Of a stretch of DNA of 64,000 nt, positions 39,288-47,941 are shown one piece after another. The notes beneath the pieces were generated by a model. The model saw only the letters and a list, made by a program, of their open reading frames with translations, had not been told where the DNA came from and did not search any database. Numbering within the stretch: the stretch's first letter is position 1; the number at the start of each line of letters is the position of its first letter. The stretch is from an uncultured Flavobacteriaceae bacterium (GTDB taxonomy: Bacteria; Bacteroidota; Bacteroidia; Flavobacteriales; Flavobacteriaceae), in contig CANNAN010000006.1 of assembly GCA_947502635.1 (NCBI GenBank), positions 1 through 64,000 of the forward strand. Reading direction: 5' to 3'. Position numbers and translations under genes: made by a program.

Positions 39288-40460
39288 ATGAATAGAAGTT
39301 TTAAATTACAAAGTATTGGGGTCTTATTGTTCACTGTTATTTTCATGATAGGTTGCGATTCTAGTGATGAAAGCACTAATACTTCTCAAGGGGTTAATAT
39401 TGAAGAGGCCAAGCTATCGAATTTTCCATTATTTGGAATAGAAAGCATAAGTGTAGAAATTACGGATCCTGTTATTACAGAGAATAAAGAAGTTACCTAC
39501 GGGGAAATAAAAATTACAGTCCCAAGTACCGTATCTTTGGATGATATCAGAGCATCAATTACATCTGAAGAGCTTAATTTGAGCAAGTTTAGTATATCGC
39601 CTGGTACTGATGTCGCATTATCTTTTGAAGACGAAAAAGTACATGTATTTACCATTAGCACAGCTACAGGTAATAAAGAAGCATTGTTGCATTATAATGT
39701 TAGTATTATCAAGGAGTTACCACCAGTTCCTGAGACTTTAAAATTAACAGGCTTTACATTTGAGAAAAGTAAAAATTCAAGCTTGCCTAATGATGTTACA
39801 ATTTCTAAAAGAGCAGATATTAATATCAGTTACGAAAAAATTTATCTTTTAGTGCCTGTAGGAACCGATTTTACCAATTTAGTACCGACCATTACCTATG
39901 AAGGGGCGAATTTGTATTATAGCCAAGATACTTCTATTGCTCCTGTAGATATGAACGTGGCATTTCCAGAAGGAGATACTAGCTTTGATTTTGAATATCC
40001 TAAGGAGTTTTTATTAGCAATTAAGGACAAAAACAATGAAGAAGTGAAACTAATTGGAGTTATTGTAGATGTTGTTAATCCAGTTAGAATAGAAACGGTA
40101 TCTGTTACAACTCCTGATGCAACAGAAGGGACATCTGGTAATTTTAGAGGTGTTACTAAATGGGTCAATCAAGGCAATCATAAAATCCATTTTCAAAAAG
40201 CAACAACTTATGAGGATGTTAGTCCTGTTGTTACACCAGAACCTTCAACGAAGGCAATTACTGTAAATAGAATTCTTACTAGTGGTGGACTATTACCTGG
40301 AGAAAGTGCCGATATAAACGCAACAGTGGCATCTCAATATTATCCAGAGGGAACATATAAAACCACCGCTGTTTTCTACACCAAAATATTTCAAGATAAT
40401 GGTAGTGATGATTTATTTGAGCCAGCAAAAGTAACAGTGACATCAAAAATTATTAAATAG
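39288..40460 (+). CDS. Surface lipoprotein B, paralogue of the gene at 35031
   Basis: 390 residues from ATG 39288. Lipobox MIGC followed by DSSDESTNT. Beta-rich repeats like those of lipoprotein A: AKLSNFPLFGIESI (~42), LTGFTFEKSKNSSL (~145) and KWVNQGNHKIHF (~285), ending in SDDLFEPAKVTVTSKI. Diverged but collinear with lipoprotein A; an old duplication. Probably under the same LytTR control, since its upstream region carries the same operator geometry. It follows the kinase after a 135-bp gap. Confidence 0.75.
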   Translation: MNRSFKLQSIGVLLFTVIFMIGCDSSDESTNTSQGVNIEEAKLSNFPLFGIESISVEITDPVITENKEVTYGEIKITVPSTVSLDDIRASITSEELNLSKFSISPGTDVALSFEDEKVHVFTISTATGNKEALLHYNVSIIKELPPVPETLKLTGFTFEKSKNSSLPNDVTISKRADINISYEKIYLLVPVGTDFTNLVPTITYEGANLYYSQDTSIAPVDMNVAFPEGDTSFDFEYPKEFLLAIKDKNNEEVKLIGVIVDVVNPVRIETVSVTTPDATEGTSGNFRGVTKWVNQGNHKIHFQKATTYEDVSPVVTPEPSTKAITVNRILTSGGLLPGESADINATVASQYYPEGTYKTTAVFYTKIFQDNGSDDLFEPAKVTVTSKIIK

Positions 40461-40523
40461 TTTAAAATTGTCTGCTAAGGTATTTTGTGTTGAGAATTAA
40501 TAATAGCAAAGTTTAATCTCTTA

Positions 40524-40559
40524 AGTCTGGATAATGTTATCATTATTCAGGCTTTTTTT
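40524..40559 (+). terminator. Terminator after lipoprotein B
   Basis: A 13-bp stem (AGTCTGGATAATG / CATTATTCAGGCT, two G-U pairs), 4-nt loop, then seven T residues. Strong intrinsic terminator. Confidence 0.85.
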
Positions 40560-40576
40560 ATTTAACACTAATTTTG

Positions 40577-41650
40577 CTAGTTTAATCCCAATAAATAATC
40601 CGCAGCAGCAAAAGGTGTCGTTTGATTGGTTTCTATAAGCTGCAATTGATTTTCTAATTCTTTTTTGATTTTTGGACGGTTAAAAAAATCAAACTTTAAT
40701 TGTTCCTCGATAGTTTGAATAAGCCAGAATTTGTTTTGTTCATTCCGTTTTTCATGAAAGTAATTATTTTTAGAAGTTATGGTTACATAATCTAAAATCA
40801 ATTCCCAAATGGTATCGATTCCTTCATTTTTAATAGCACTACAAATAGTTACTTTAGGCTGCCAATTGGAAGATTTTTCAGGGTAGAGGTGAAGTGCGCT
40901 GTTAAATTCTACTTTTGCCAGTTTTGCTCGTTTTAAATTGTCACCATCTGCTTTGTTAATCGCAATAGTATCGGCCATTTCTATAATACCTCGTTTTATA
41001 CCTTGCAGTTCGTCGCCCGCACCAGCTAATTTTAATAATAAAAAGAAATCTACCATACTATGTACAGTCGTTTCACTTTGCCCAACACCTACGGTTTCAA
41101 TAATTATAACATCAAAGCCAGCGGCTTCGCATAAAATTATAGTTTCTCTGGTTTTTCTAGCAACACCACCTAACGAATTTCCCGAAGCCGATGGACGGAT
41201 AAAAGCATGATTATCTTTTACCAAATCTTCCATTCTGGTTTTATCACCTAAAATACTGCCTTTTGTAAGTGAGCTACTAGGATCTATAGCCAGTACGGCA
41301 ATGCGTTTTCCTTGTGAGGTAATATGTTTGCCAAAGGTTTCTATAAAAGTGCTTTTTCCAACCCCAGGAACTCCAGTAATACCTATACGAATAGATTTAT
41401 TTGCATGAGGTAAACACGCTTTTATTATTGTATTTGCTTTTTTTAAATGTGTTGGGTTTTTACTTTCAACCAAAGTAATAGCTCTACTTAAAGCAGTAAT
41501 ATCTTTATTTAAAATAGAGGCGACCAAAGTGTCTGCATTAATTTCAACTCTGCGCTTCTCTTTAATAGTTTTGATGGAAGATTGGCTGGTGATTTCAGAA
41601 ATTGAAACACCTTTTGTTTCTTTAAGGGTCGATTTTTTTTCTTTTGCCAC
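40577..41650 (-). CDS. meaB: MeaB-type GTPase (methylmalonyl-CoA mutase chaperone)
   Basis: 357 residues starting at GTG 41650; an in-frame TGA lies just upstream, and no ATG occurs before the conserved core. Walker A GITGVPGVGKST (~87-98), switch region AIDPSSSLTKGSILGDKTRM, DVIIIETVGVGQSE, and the NKADGDN guanine motif. Protects and loads adenosylcobalamin on methylmalonyl-CoA mutase. No mutase gene lies within the window. Basic, poorly conserved first ~50 residues. Confidence 0.92.
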   Translation of the reverse strand: MAKEKKSTLKETKGVSISEITSQSSIKTIKEKRRVEINADTLVASILNKDITALSRAITLVESKNPTHLKKANTIIKACLPHANKSIRIGITGVPGVGKSTFIETFGKHITSQGKRIAVLAIDPSSSLTKGSILGDKTRMEDLVKDNHAFIRPSASGNSLGGVARKTRETIILCEAAGFDVIIIETVGVGQSETTVHSMVDFFLLLKLAGAGDELQGIKRGIIEMADTIAINKADGDNLKRAKLAKVEFNSALHLYPEKSSNWQPKVTICSAIKNEGIDTIWELILDYVTITSKNNYFHEKRNEQNKFWLIQTIEEQLKFDFFNRPKIKKELENQLQLIETNQTTPFAAADYLLGLN

Positions 41651-41848
41651 GAATAATCAAATGTTTGTCTAATTTACGGCTTTCATTTTTATTAGTGAAA
41701 CGCTGTTTTGTAAAGTTTAAAAAGACGTATTCAAAAATAGTAAGTTGAACTAATTTTTCTTTTTCAGCAGAATCTCAGATCTAATGCCTGAAATTTGCTT
41801 CAGAGTTTTGATTAACAGGGTACTCAGTTAACTATTAAAATTAAAAAC

Positions 41849-42403
41849 TTATTTAAGCGGTAAAGAAACTTTGACATCGTCCCACGCCATGGTTAAGAAT
41901 AAATTGTCGGTAGAATTATCAAAAGCGATCGTAAATTGTTCTACTACAGATGATAATTTCTGTACAGGAACTTCAATATTTAAAACATCATAATTAGGAT
42001 CCCACATCGGTTTCATATCAGAATCTACACCCCAAGGGTATTGTTTAGAATTAAATATAACGGTCCAAACAGTATCTTTTGGGACGGTCCAAAGCGTGTA
42101 TTTCCCCACAGGTAAAGACATGCCCTGTACTTCAAGGGTTTGGTTGGTTTCAAAGGTGGTCGCTTCGTTGGCTCCTGTACGCCATACTTGATTGAAAGGT
42201 ACTAAAGCCCCAAAAACAGCTCTGTTTTTTTTAGAAGGTCTGTTATAAAACACTTCAAGTTTTAAGTCATTAAGTTTAAATTCTACAGTATCTTTAGGAC
42301 TTAGGCGTGGTGAAAAAATATTTTCAACAAAAAAGGAATATAGAAATAATCCCAATGCTACTATGGATAAAAGAACTAATATACGCTTTAAGAAGGTATT
42401 CAT
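41849..42403 (-). CDS. DUF2911 domain protein, membrane-anchored
   Basis: 184 residues. N-terminal membrane anchor (ILVLLSIVALGLFLYSFFV), then the DUF2911 core: EVFYNRPSKKNRAVFGALVP, VWRTGANEATTFET, LPVGKYTLWTVPKDTVWTVI and FNSKQYPWG. The family is common in Bacteroidota, exported, and of unknown function. Monocistronic. Confidence 0.85.
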   Translation of the reverse strand: MNTFLKRILVLLSIVALGLFLYSFFVENIFSPRLSPKDTVEFKLNDLKLEVFYNRPSKKNRAVFGALVPFNQVWRTGANEATTFETNQTLEVQGMSLPVGKYTLWTVPKDTVWTVIFNSKQYPWGVDSDMKPMWDPNYDVLNIEVPVQKLSSVVEQFTIAFDNSTDNLFLTMAWDDVKVSLPLK

Positions 42404-42827
42404 ATAACAAATTTTAAAGGGTATAAATATACTTTAAAAAGTAATGATTATTAATAATGTTAACACAGATTTATTAAGTTTTCTTATAGAAGTGGTTTAA
42501 AGTTTTTTCATTGAAGTAAAAACAGTTAATTTTTATTCATTTTAGAACCAATTTTAAAAGCTTAAACGCGCTCTGTTAAAACCCGTATTTTGTATTAGAA
42601 GGTCTATTATAGATTGAACTACTGCAAAATCTATCACTTTGCTGTATTTTTTAATTTATAACGGTGTTATGCTGAAAATTAATAAAACACTAGTGTTTAT
42701 TGTATTTTCAACCTTCATTTCGAAGTTTTAATACAGGATACGAGTAAAAAAAAGTATTTTTTTGCAACACTGCATTTTTTTTGTCGTCTTTAAAACGAAC
42801 AAACCTATAACCAAAAGTAGAATTAGC
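42404..42827. other. Noncoding divergent region between DUF2911 and sigma genes
   Basis: About 420 bp, AT-rich. Near the sigma gene, TATTTTTTTTG (TA at 42755-42756, TTTG at 42761-42764) resembles a -7 box with two extra bases. Nothing else recognisable. Confidence 0.4.
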
Positions 42828-43379
42828 ATGTTTCAAGTTGACATTATTGAACAATGTAAACAAAACAATCGGAAAGCACAATTACAGTTATACAACCAGT
42901 ACTGTGATGGTATGTATATTGTCGCTAAACGATTTTTAAAAAATACTGCTGAAGCTGAAGATGTCGTGCAAGAGGCTTTTTTAAAAGCTTTTACTAAGCT
43001 GGATCAATATAAGGCAGAAGTTACTTTTGGGGCCTGGTTAAAACGTATTGTTATTAATAAAAGTATTGACTTCTTAAAATCTAAAAAACAAGAACTTGTT
43101 GCGTTAGAAGAGGTGCACCTAAAAGTGGTTGATACAACTCATGATGACAAATGGTTGATAGACGATGCAATTACATTAAACGAAGTGAAAATTGCAATTA
43201 ATAAATTACCTGATAAGTATCAATATGTTGTGATGCTTTATTTAATAGAAGGCTATGATCATCAGGAAATTTCAGAGATTTTAAATATTTCTGAAGTGGC
43301 ATCAAGAACGCAATTATCTAGAGGTAAAAGTAAATTACAAGAACTGTTAACACTTAAAAAGAATGGCACAAGATATTAG
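42828..43379 (+). CDS. ECF-type RNA polymerase sigma factor
   Basis: 183 residues from ATG 42828 (MFQVDIIEQCKQNNRKAQLQ); a longer TTG frame starting at 42762 is rejected because its residues look non-coding. Region 2: FLKNTAEAEDVVQEAFLKAF; region 4 helix-turn-helix: QEISEILNISEVASRTQLSR. Directs RNA polymerase to its own promoter set. The last 17 bases overlap the start of the anti-sigma-like gene, so the two are translationally coupled. Confidence 0.93.
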   Translation: MFQVDIIEQCKQNNRKAQLQLYNQYCDGMYIVAKRFLKNTAEAEDVVQEAFLKAFTKLDQYKAEVTFGAWLKRIVINKSIDFLKSKKQELVALEEVHLKVVDTTHDDKWLIDDAITLNEVKIAINKLPDKYQYVVMLYLIEGYDHQEISEILNISEVASRTQLSRGKSKLQELLTLKKNGTRY

Positions 43380-43935
43380 AGAGTTGTTTAAGGATGACGA
43401 AGCAAAGCATGAAAAGATGCCAGAAAATCATCAAGAAAGATTTCTTAAAAAATTAGATAAAGAAATGCCAATAGTAAGCAAATCTAAATTCAATTGGATG
43501 CGTATTGCTGCTAGTGTTGTATTATTTATAGGTTTAGGGTTTGGTGCTTTTAAGTTTTTTCAACCACAAGTACAAGGAGATAACCCCACAGAGACAACAC
43601 TAACAGAAACTGTTGAAACAAAAACTCTTGGAGATATTTCTCCTGGTCTTAAAAAAGTAGAAGATTATTATTTAGCGAGTATTAATTTAGAATTATCTAA
43701 AATGAAATATACTCCAGAAACCAAAGATCTTTTCGATGGGTATTTACTGCAATTGGATGAGCTTGATAAAGAGTATAAGCGTTTATCTGCAGAATTAACC
43801 GAGTCTGGCCCCAGTGAGTTAACAGTAAATGCGTTAATTGATAATTTAAAATTTCGTTTAAACTTATTGTACCGTCTAAGAGATCAATTAAAAACATTAA
43901 ATGCTTCAGATAGTATTACGGAAGAAGTAGGATAA
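43363..43935 (+). CDS. Putative membrane anti-sigma factor
   Basis: 190 residues. A cytoplasmic N-terminal ~45 residues with an ELFKDDEAKHEKMPENHQER motif, one membrane segment (MRIAASVVLFIGLGFGAFKFF, ~46-66) and a periplasmic helical region. Position (17-bp overlap with the ECF sigma gene) and topology indicate an anti-sigma factor, though no zinc-binding HCC motif is visible. The periplasmic part (SPGLKKVEDYYLASINLELS) is typical of flavobacterial proteins found beside ECF sigmas. Confidence 0.7.
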   Translation: MAQDIRELFKDDEAKHEKMPENHQERFLKKLDKEMPIVSKSKFNWMRIAASVVLFIGLGFGAFKFFQPQVQGDNPTETTLTETVETKTLGDISPGLKKVEDYYLASINLELSKMKYTPETKDLFDGYLLQLDELDKEYKRLSAELTESGPSELTVNALIDNLKFRLNLLYRLRDQLKTLNASDSITEEVG

Positions 43936-43954
43936 TCAATCTAAAAATCAAAAA

Positions 43955-45454
43955 ATGAACAAGACAATTATAAAAATCAAACTATTTGCTCTAAGCTTCC
44001 TCATTAGTGGGGGACTCATAGCACAACAAAGACTAAGTAAAGTATCACAATCTATAAAAGTAGAAAAAGATGTTACTATTGATTTAAATACGAGTCATTG
44101 CAATATTGTATTTGATACATGGAATAAAGATACCATTGAAATAGAAGCTTATATTGAAGGCGATGGTTTAAGTAAAGAAGCATTGGAAAGTGCTTTAGAA
44201 AACTGGGATGTTAATGTTGAGGCGTCAAACGAACGTGTAGAAATTACAGCGAAAGGAGCAAGGGTAAATACTTGGGCTTATCACTCAGGGCAAGGTGACG
44301 ATGAAGCCGTTCATGCCATATTAGAAGAGTTAAAGTTTGAATTGGCAGACTTACCAGAAGTTCCTGAAATACCAGAACTTCCTGAGATGCCAGTGCTCCC
44401 TGAAATGCCTGTACTACCTCCATTACCTGAGTTACCTGAAGGATTAAATGAGATTCATTTCGATTATAAAGCCTATAAAAAGGATGGCGACAAGTATTTG
44501 GAAAAATACACACAAAAATTCGAATCTAAGTTTGGAAAAGAATATACTAGAAAAATGGAGGCATGGGGTGAGAAATTTGGAAAAGAATGGGAAGAGAAGT
44601 ATGGCAAAGAAATGGAAGAATGGGCTGCGAAATTTGATGAAGAATGGCAAGAAAAATACGGAGAGCGTATGGAAGCATGGGGTGAGCGCTTTGCTGAAAA
44701 AATGGAAAGGAATGAGGCACAAAGAGAGAGACATATGGCACAGAGAGAGAAGCATATGGAAGAAAAGCAGAAACATATGGAGCAAAGAAATAAACATGCT
44801 GAAGAACGAAAAAAGTTAGCAATAAACAGAAAAGTTTTAATTGAAAGGTTGGTAAGTAAAGAATCTAATTCTAAAGTAAAAAAGACCATAAGAATTAAAA
44901 TGCCTAAAAAGGCTAAGTTAAAGGTTAATGTTAGGCATGGCGAAATAGAGTTTGCTGCTAATGTTGATGATTTAGAAGCAAACTTATCGCATACAAAGTT
45001 TACAGCATATAGCATTAATGGAAGTTCTACTTCCGTTAATGCTTCTTATTCGCCTGTTTATGTAACTTATTGGAATCTAGGAGAATTGAATCTTCGTTAT
45101 ACTGAAGATGTTGAGTTAGCTTATGTAAAACAGATGGTTTTAAATTCGAATTCATCCAATACGACTATAAAGCATTTATTAGGAAGTGCTATTATTGATG
45201 GTAATATAGGTGATTTAAAAATTTTAGATATAGATGATGCTTTTTCTAACTTAAATATTATTATTCAAAATAGTAATGCAGTTATTTCGCTTCCTAAAGT
45301 AGATTGTAATTTACAATATAAAGGGAGCCGTTCGCATGTAAGTCACCCCAAAGAAAAGCTTAATAATAACATTTCTAATTTTTCTACAGGTAGTTTAGCT
45401 AGTGGAAAAAGCATTCTTGTAAATGCTAAGTACAGTCATGTGACTATGCGGTAA
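43955..45454 (+). CDS. Exported DUF4097-like protein with proline-rich and charged repeats
   Basis: 499 residues. Signal peptide KLFALSFLISGGLIAQQ, then a DUF4097-type beta region (~30-125), a proline spacer in three-residue LPE/MPV steps (~133-164), and a highly charged helix (~180-290). The helix has three 19-residue repeats (MEAWGEKFGKEWEEKYGKE and two variants, ~201-257) and four 7-residue repeats (HMAQREK, HMEEKQK, HMEQRNK, HAEERKK, ~260-287). The DUF4097 beta-helix resumes to the end. Probably an envelope-stress effector of the ECF operon; function unknown. Regular His-Met heptads could bind metal (speculative). Confidence 0.75.
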   Translation: MNKTIIKIKLFALSFLISGGLIAQQRLSKVSQSIKVEKDVTIDLNTSHCNIVFDTWNKDTIEIEAYIEGDGLSKEALESALENWDVNVEASNERVEITAKGARVNTWAYHSGQGDDEAVHAILEELKFELADLPEVPEIPELPEMPVLPEMPVLPPLPELPEGLNEIHFDYKAYKKDGDKYLEKYTQKFESKFGKEYTRKMEAWGEKFGKEWEEKYGKEMEEWAAKFDEEWQEKYGERMEAWGERFAEKMERNEAQRERHMAQREKHMEEKQKHMEQRNKHAEERKKLAINRKVLIERLVSKESNSKVKKTIRIKMPKKAKLKVNVRHGEIEFAANVDDLEANLSHTKFTAYSINGSSTSVNASYSPVYVTYWNLGELNLRYTEDVELAYVKQMVLNSNSSNTTIKHLLGSAIIDGNIGDLKILDIDDAFSNLNIIIQNSNAVISLPKVDCNLQYKGSRSHVSHPKEKLNNNISNFSTGSLASGKSILVNAKYSHVTMR

Positions 45455-45484
45455 TTTTACTTTTTAGTTAGTCTCTTCTCTTCA

Positions 45485-46168
45485 TTATTTGGGACTGCTT
45501 ATCTTCCAAAAACTAAATTTTCTACGAATAGTGAATCCAAGTTTTTTATAGAGTTGTATGGGGCCTAAGTTATTTTCGTCTACATGTAAAAAAGGGGTTT
45601 TATTTTGTTTAAATATGCCTTCTACAGTATGCGAAATAAGTTGTTTTGCATAGCCTCTACCAGTATAATCTGGGTGTGTTATCACAGCACTGATTTCAAT
45701 AAAGTTATTGGTTTGCATCCGTTCTCCAGTTACAGCAACCAGTTTACCATTCTTATAAATTCCATAATAATGACCGAGCGTGTTTGTTTTTGGTTTAAAA
45801 AATTCTGGATATGTAAGTTTGACTAAGCCGATTAAGTCATCATAATGTGATGCTGTTAACTCGATAATAGTTTCCGTTATGGGATAATCTATTTTGTTAT
45901 ATATAATCATTTGTAAACCTACATATTTTATAGGTTCTTCAAAATTTAGGGGCATTTTAGGTTTATCGCCAACAATAAAAAAATTGTTAATTAATTTAAC
46001 GTGTTTTTCTATAGCAACGCTCGTGTCTTCATTATTTATAAAAGCTCCAAAAGGACCATAATCTGGATGAAAAAATTTTACATTACCATAATCTATTGCC
46101 AGATTAGAATGACAATCGGTTAAAGAGAACCAAACAGGATTATCTAGAGAATCAATAGATACAGCCAT
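45485..46168 (-). CDS. GNAT-family N-acetyltransferase
   Basis: 227 residues. The acetyl-CoA-binding signature lies late in the protein: ISAVITHPDYTGRGYAKQLI and FLHVDENNLGPIQLYKKLGF. The N-terminal ~100 residues form a second, weaker GNAT-like half, as in FR47-type proteins. Acceptor unknown. Starts 2 bp after the miaA stop, so it is the last gene of the miaA operon. Confidence 0.85.
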   Translation of the reverse strand: MAVSIDSLDNPVWFSLTDCHSNLAIDYGNVKFFHPDYGPFGAFINNEDTSVAIEKHVKLINNFFIVGDKPKMPLNFEEPIKYVGLQMIIYNKIDYPITETIIELTASHYDDLIGLVKLTYPEFFKPKTNTLGHYYGIYKNGKLVAVTGERMQTNNFIEISAVITHPDYTGRGYAKQLISHTVEGIFKQNKTPFLHVDENNLGPIQLYKKLGFTIRRKFSFWKISSPK

Positions 46169-46170
46169 TA

Positions 46171-47076
46171 TTAAGAAATATTTTGATTTATATGTTTAAT
46201 TATATCTTCTTTTGGTGTCATGAAATCAAACCATAAAGTTTCCTCATTCTTTTTAAACCAAGTAAGTTGACGTTTTGCAAAACGCCGTGTGTTCTTTTTT
46301 ATTTCAGAAATAGCAAAATCAAGGGGCCATTCTTCGTTTAGGTAATTAAACAATTCTTTATAGCCAACAGTATTTAAGGCGTTTAAATTTTTATAAGGGA
46401 CTAAGCTTTTAACTTCATCCAATAAACCTTCTTGCATCATAAGATCTACCCGTTTGTTAATGCGATTGTATATGGTTTCTCTTTCGGTAGTGAGTCCAAT
46501 GGTAATCGTTTTAAATTGACGTTTTACTTTTCCTTTCTTTAAAAAAGAAGAGTAAGGTTTTCCTGTACCAATACAAATTTCTAAAGCACGAATTACGCGG
46601 TGTGGGTTATCAATGGCAATCGTATTATAAGCTACTAAATCAAGTTGTTCTAATTGTTCCTGTAAATGAGATAATCCTTTAGTTTCTAAATCATTATTAA
46701 GAGTCTCTCGTATACTTTTTTCAACTTCGGGGAAATCATCTAAGCCTTTATTAACAGCATCCACATATAATCCAGAACCGCCAACCATGATAACTGTATC
46801 ATAAGTTTTAAAAAGTATGTTTAAAGTGCTTATAGCCTCTTTTTCAAAGGCACCAACGTTATAAGTGTCTTTTATAGATTTATGATGAATAAAATGATGC
46901 TTTGCCGCTGCTAGTTCTTCGGGGGTAGGAGCGGCTGTACCTATTTGCATTTCTTTAAAAAACTGCCGCGAATCTGCAGACAGTATTTCAGTACCGAAAT
47001 GATTAGCTAATTTTATGCTTAAGGCTGTTTTGCCAATGGCAGTAGGGCCAACTATGGAAATAAGTGTCTTATTCAT
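46171..47076 (-). CDS. miaA: tRNA dimethylallyltransferase MiaA
   Basis: 301 residues. Start set at ATG 47076 (MNKTLISIVGPTAIGKTALS); 47079 is the next Met, and both overlap the end of the channel gene by 8-11 bp. P-loop GPTAIGKT, substrate phrase SADSRQFFKEMQIGTAAPT, and PHRVIRALEICIGTGKPYS. Prenylates A37 of UNN-reading tRNAs, the first step toward ms2i6A. The family's length is complete. Confidence 0.95.
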   Translation of the reverse strand: MNKTLISIVGPTAIGKTALSIKLANHFGTEILSADSRQFFKEMQIGTAAPTPEELAAAKHHFIHHKSIKDTYNVGAFEKEAISTLNILFKTYDTVIMVGGSGLYVDAVNKGLDDFPEVEKSIRETLNNDLETKGLSHLQEQLEQLDLVAYNTIAIDNPHRVIRALEICIGTGKPYSSFLKKGKVKRQFKTITIGLTTERETIYNRINKRVDLMMQEGLLDEVKSLVPYKNLNALNTVGYKELFNYLNEEWPLDFAISEIKKNTRRFAKRQLTWFKKNEETLWFDFMTPKEDIIKHINQNIS

Positions 47077-47917
47077 CATGTAAATTGTATCCACATTTAT
47101 AGCAAAATTTAGCACCATCTTCATGTTTTTCTGCCATACAGTTTACACAAGATTGAGAGTTTAGTGGTACGTTTTTATCTTGTTCTTTATCCGCTCTATT
47201 TTGTGTAGCATACTCGGCAGATACAATTCCTGTTGGTACAGCTATGATACCATAACCTAATATCATAACAATCGATGCTATGAATTGCCCAAGTGGCGTT
47301 ATGGGCGAAATATCACCATATCCAACAGTCGTAAGTGTTACAATACACCAATAAACGCTAGTTGGAATACTTGTAAAACCAGCCTGATCACCTTCAACCA
47401 AATACATAATGGTTCCTAGAATGATAGAAATTATAATAACAGTAAATAGAAAGACAGATATTTTTACGCGACTTGCCCTTAAGGCTTTTAGCAGGGTGTT
47501 AGAAGCTCCTAAATAGCGTGCTAATTTTAAAATTCTAAATACACGCAACAATCGTAAAGCTCGCAAAGCGGCTAAGGCATGAACGCCTCCAAAAATTAAT
47601 GATATATATTTCGGAATAGTCGATAACAAATCGATAATACCATAAAAACTGATAACGTATTTATAAGGTTTCTTTACAGTAACCATTCGTGCTATATATT
47701 CCAAGCTAAATAGTATAGTTATGACCCATTCTGAAATATTAAGGAAATTGTGATATTGAGCATCGAAAGCTTCAACACTTTCCAGCATGACTAAAATAAT
47801 ACTAGCAATGATAGTAATGAGTAAAATGATATCAAATACCTTCCCTTCAGATGTATCAGCTTCATAAATAATATCATGAAGCTTTGTTTTCCAATGCTTT
47901 TTTTTTGGTTTATCCAT
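47069..47917 (-). CDS. Voltage-gated-type K+ channel with C-terminal zinc ribbon
   Basis: 282 residues. Six membrane segments: S1 ~25-45, S4 with positive residues (LRALRLLRVFRILKLARYLG) and the K+ selectivity filter TLTTVGYGDISP between S5 and S6. The C-terminus is unusual: CVNCMAEKHEDGAKFCYKCG (~257-276) has two CxxC pairs and looks like a zinc ribbon on the cytoplasmic side. Channels of this type conduct K+ with voltage or ligand gating; the ribbon may bind a regulator or metal. Overlaps miaA by 8 bp. Confidence 0.88.
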   Translation of the reverse strand: MDKPKKKHWKTKLHDIIYEADTSEGKVFDIILLITIIASIILVMLESVEAFDAQYHNFLNISEWVITILFSLEYIARMVTVKKPYKYVISFYGIIDLLSTIPKYISLIFGGVHALAALRALRLLRVFRILKLARYLGASNTLLKALRASRVKISVFLFTVIIISIILGTIMYLVEGDQAGFTSIPTSVYWCIVTLTTVGYGDISPITPLGQFIASIVMILGYGIIAVPTGIVSAEYATQNRADKEQDKNVPLNSQSCVNCMAEKHEDGAKFCYKCGYNLHDE

Positions 47918-47941
47918 GTACTCAAAAATAAGAAAGAAAGA

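Noticed and set aside
40577-41650. meaB as an ArgK/LAO transporter kinase
   Set aside because: The sequence has the MeaB GTPase motifs; the ArgK label is an outdated name for the same family.
44244-45015. Overlapping frames opposite and alongside the charged repeats of the DUF4097-like gene
   Set aside because: Low-complexity shadows of the repeat DNA (Phe/Leu/Ser-rich translations); the sense frame has a signal peptide and full domain structure.
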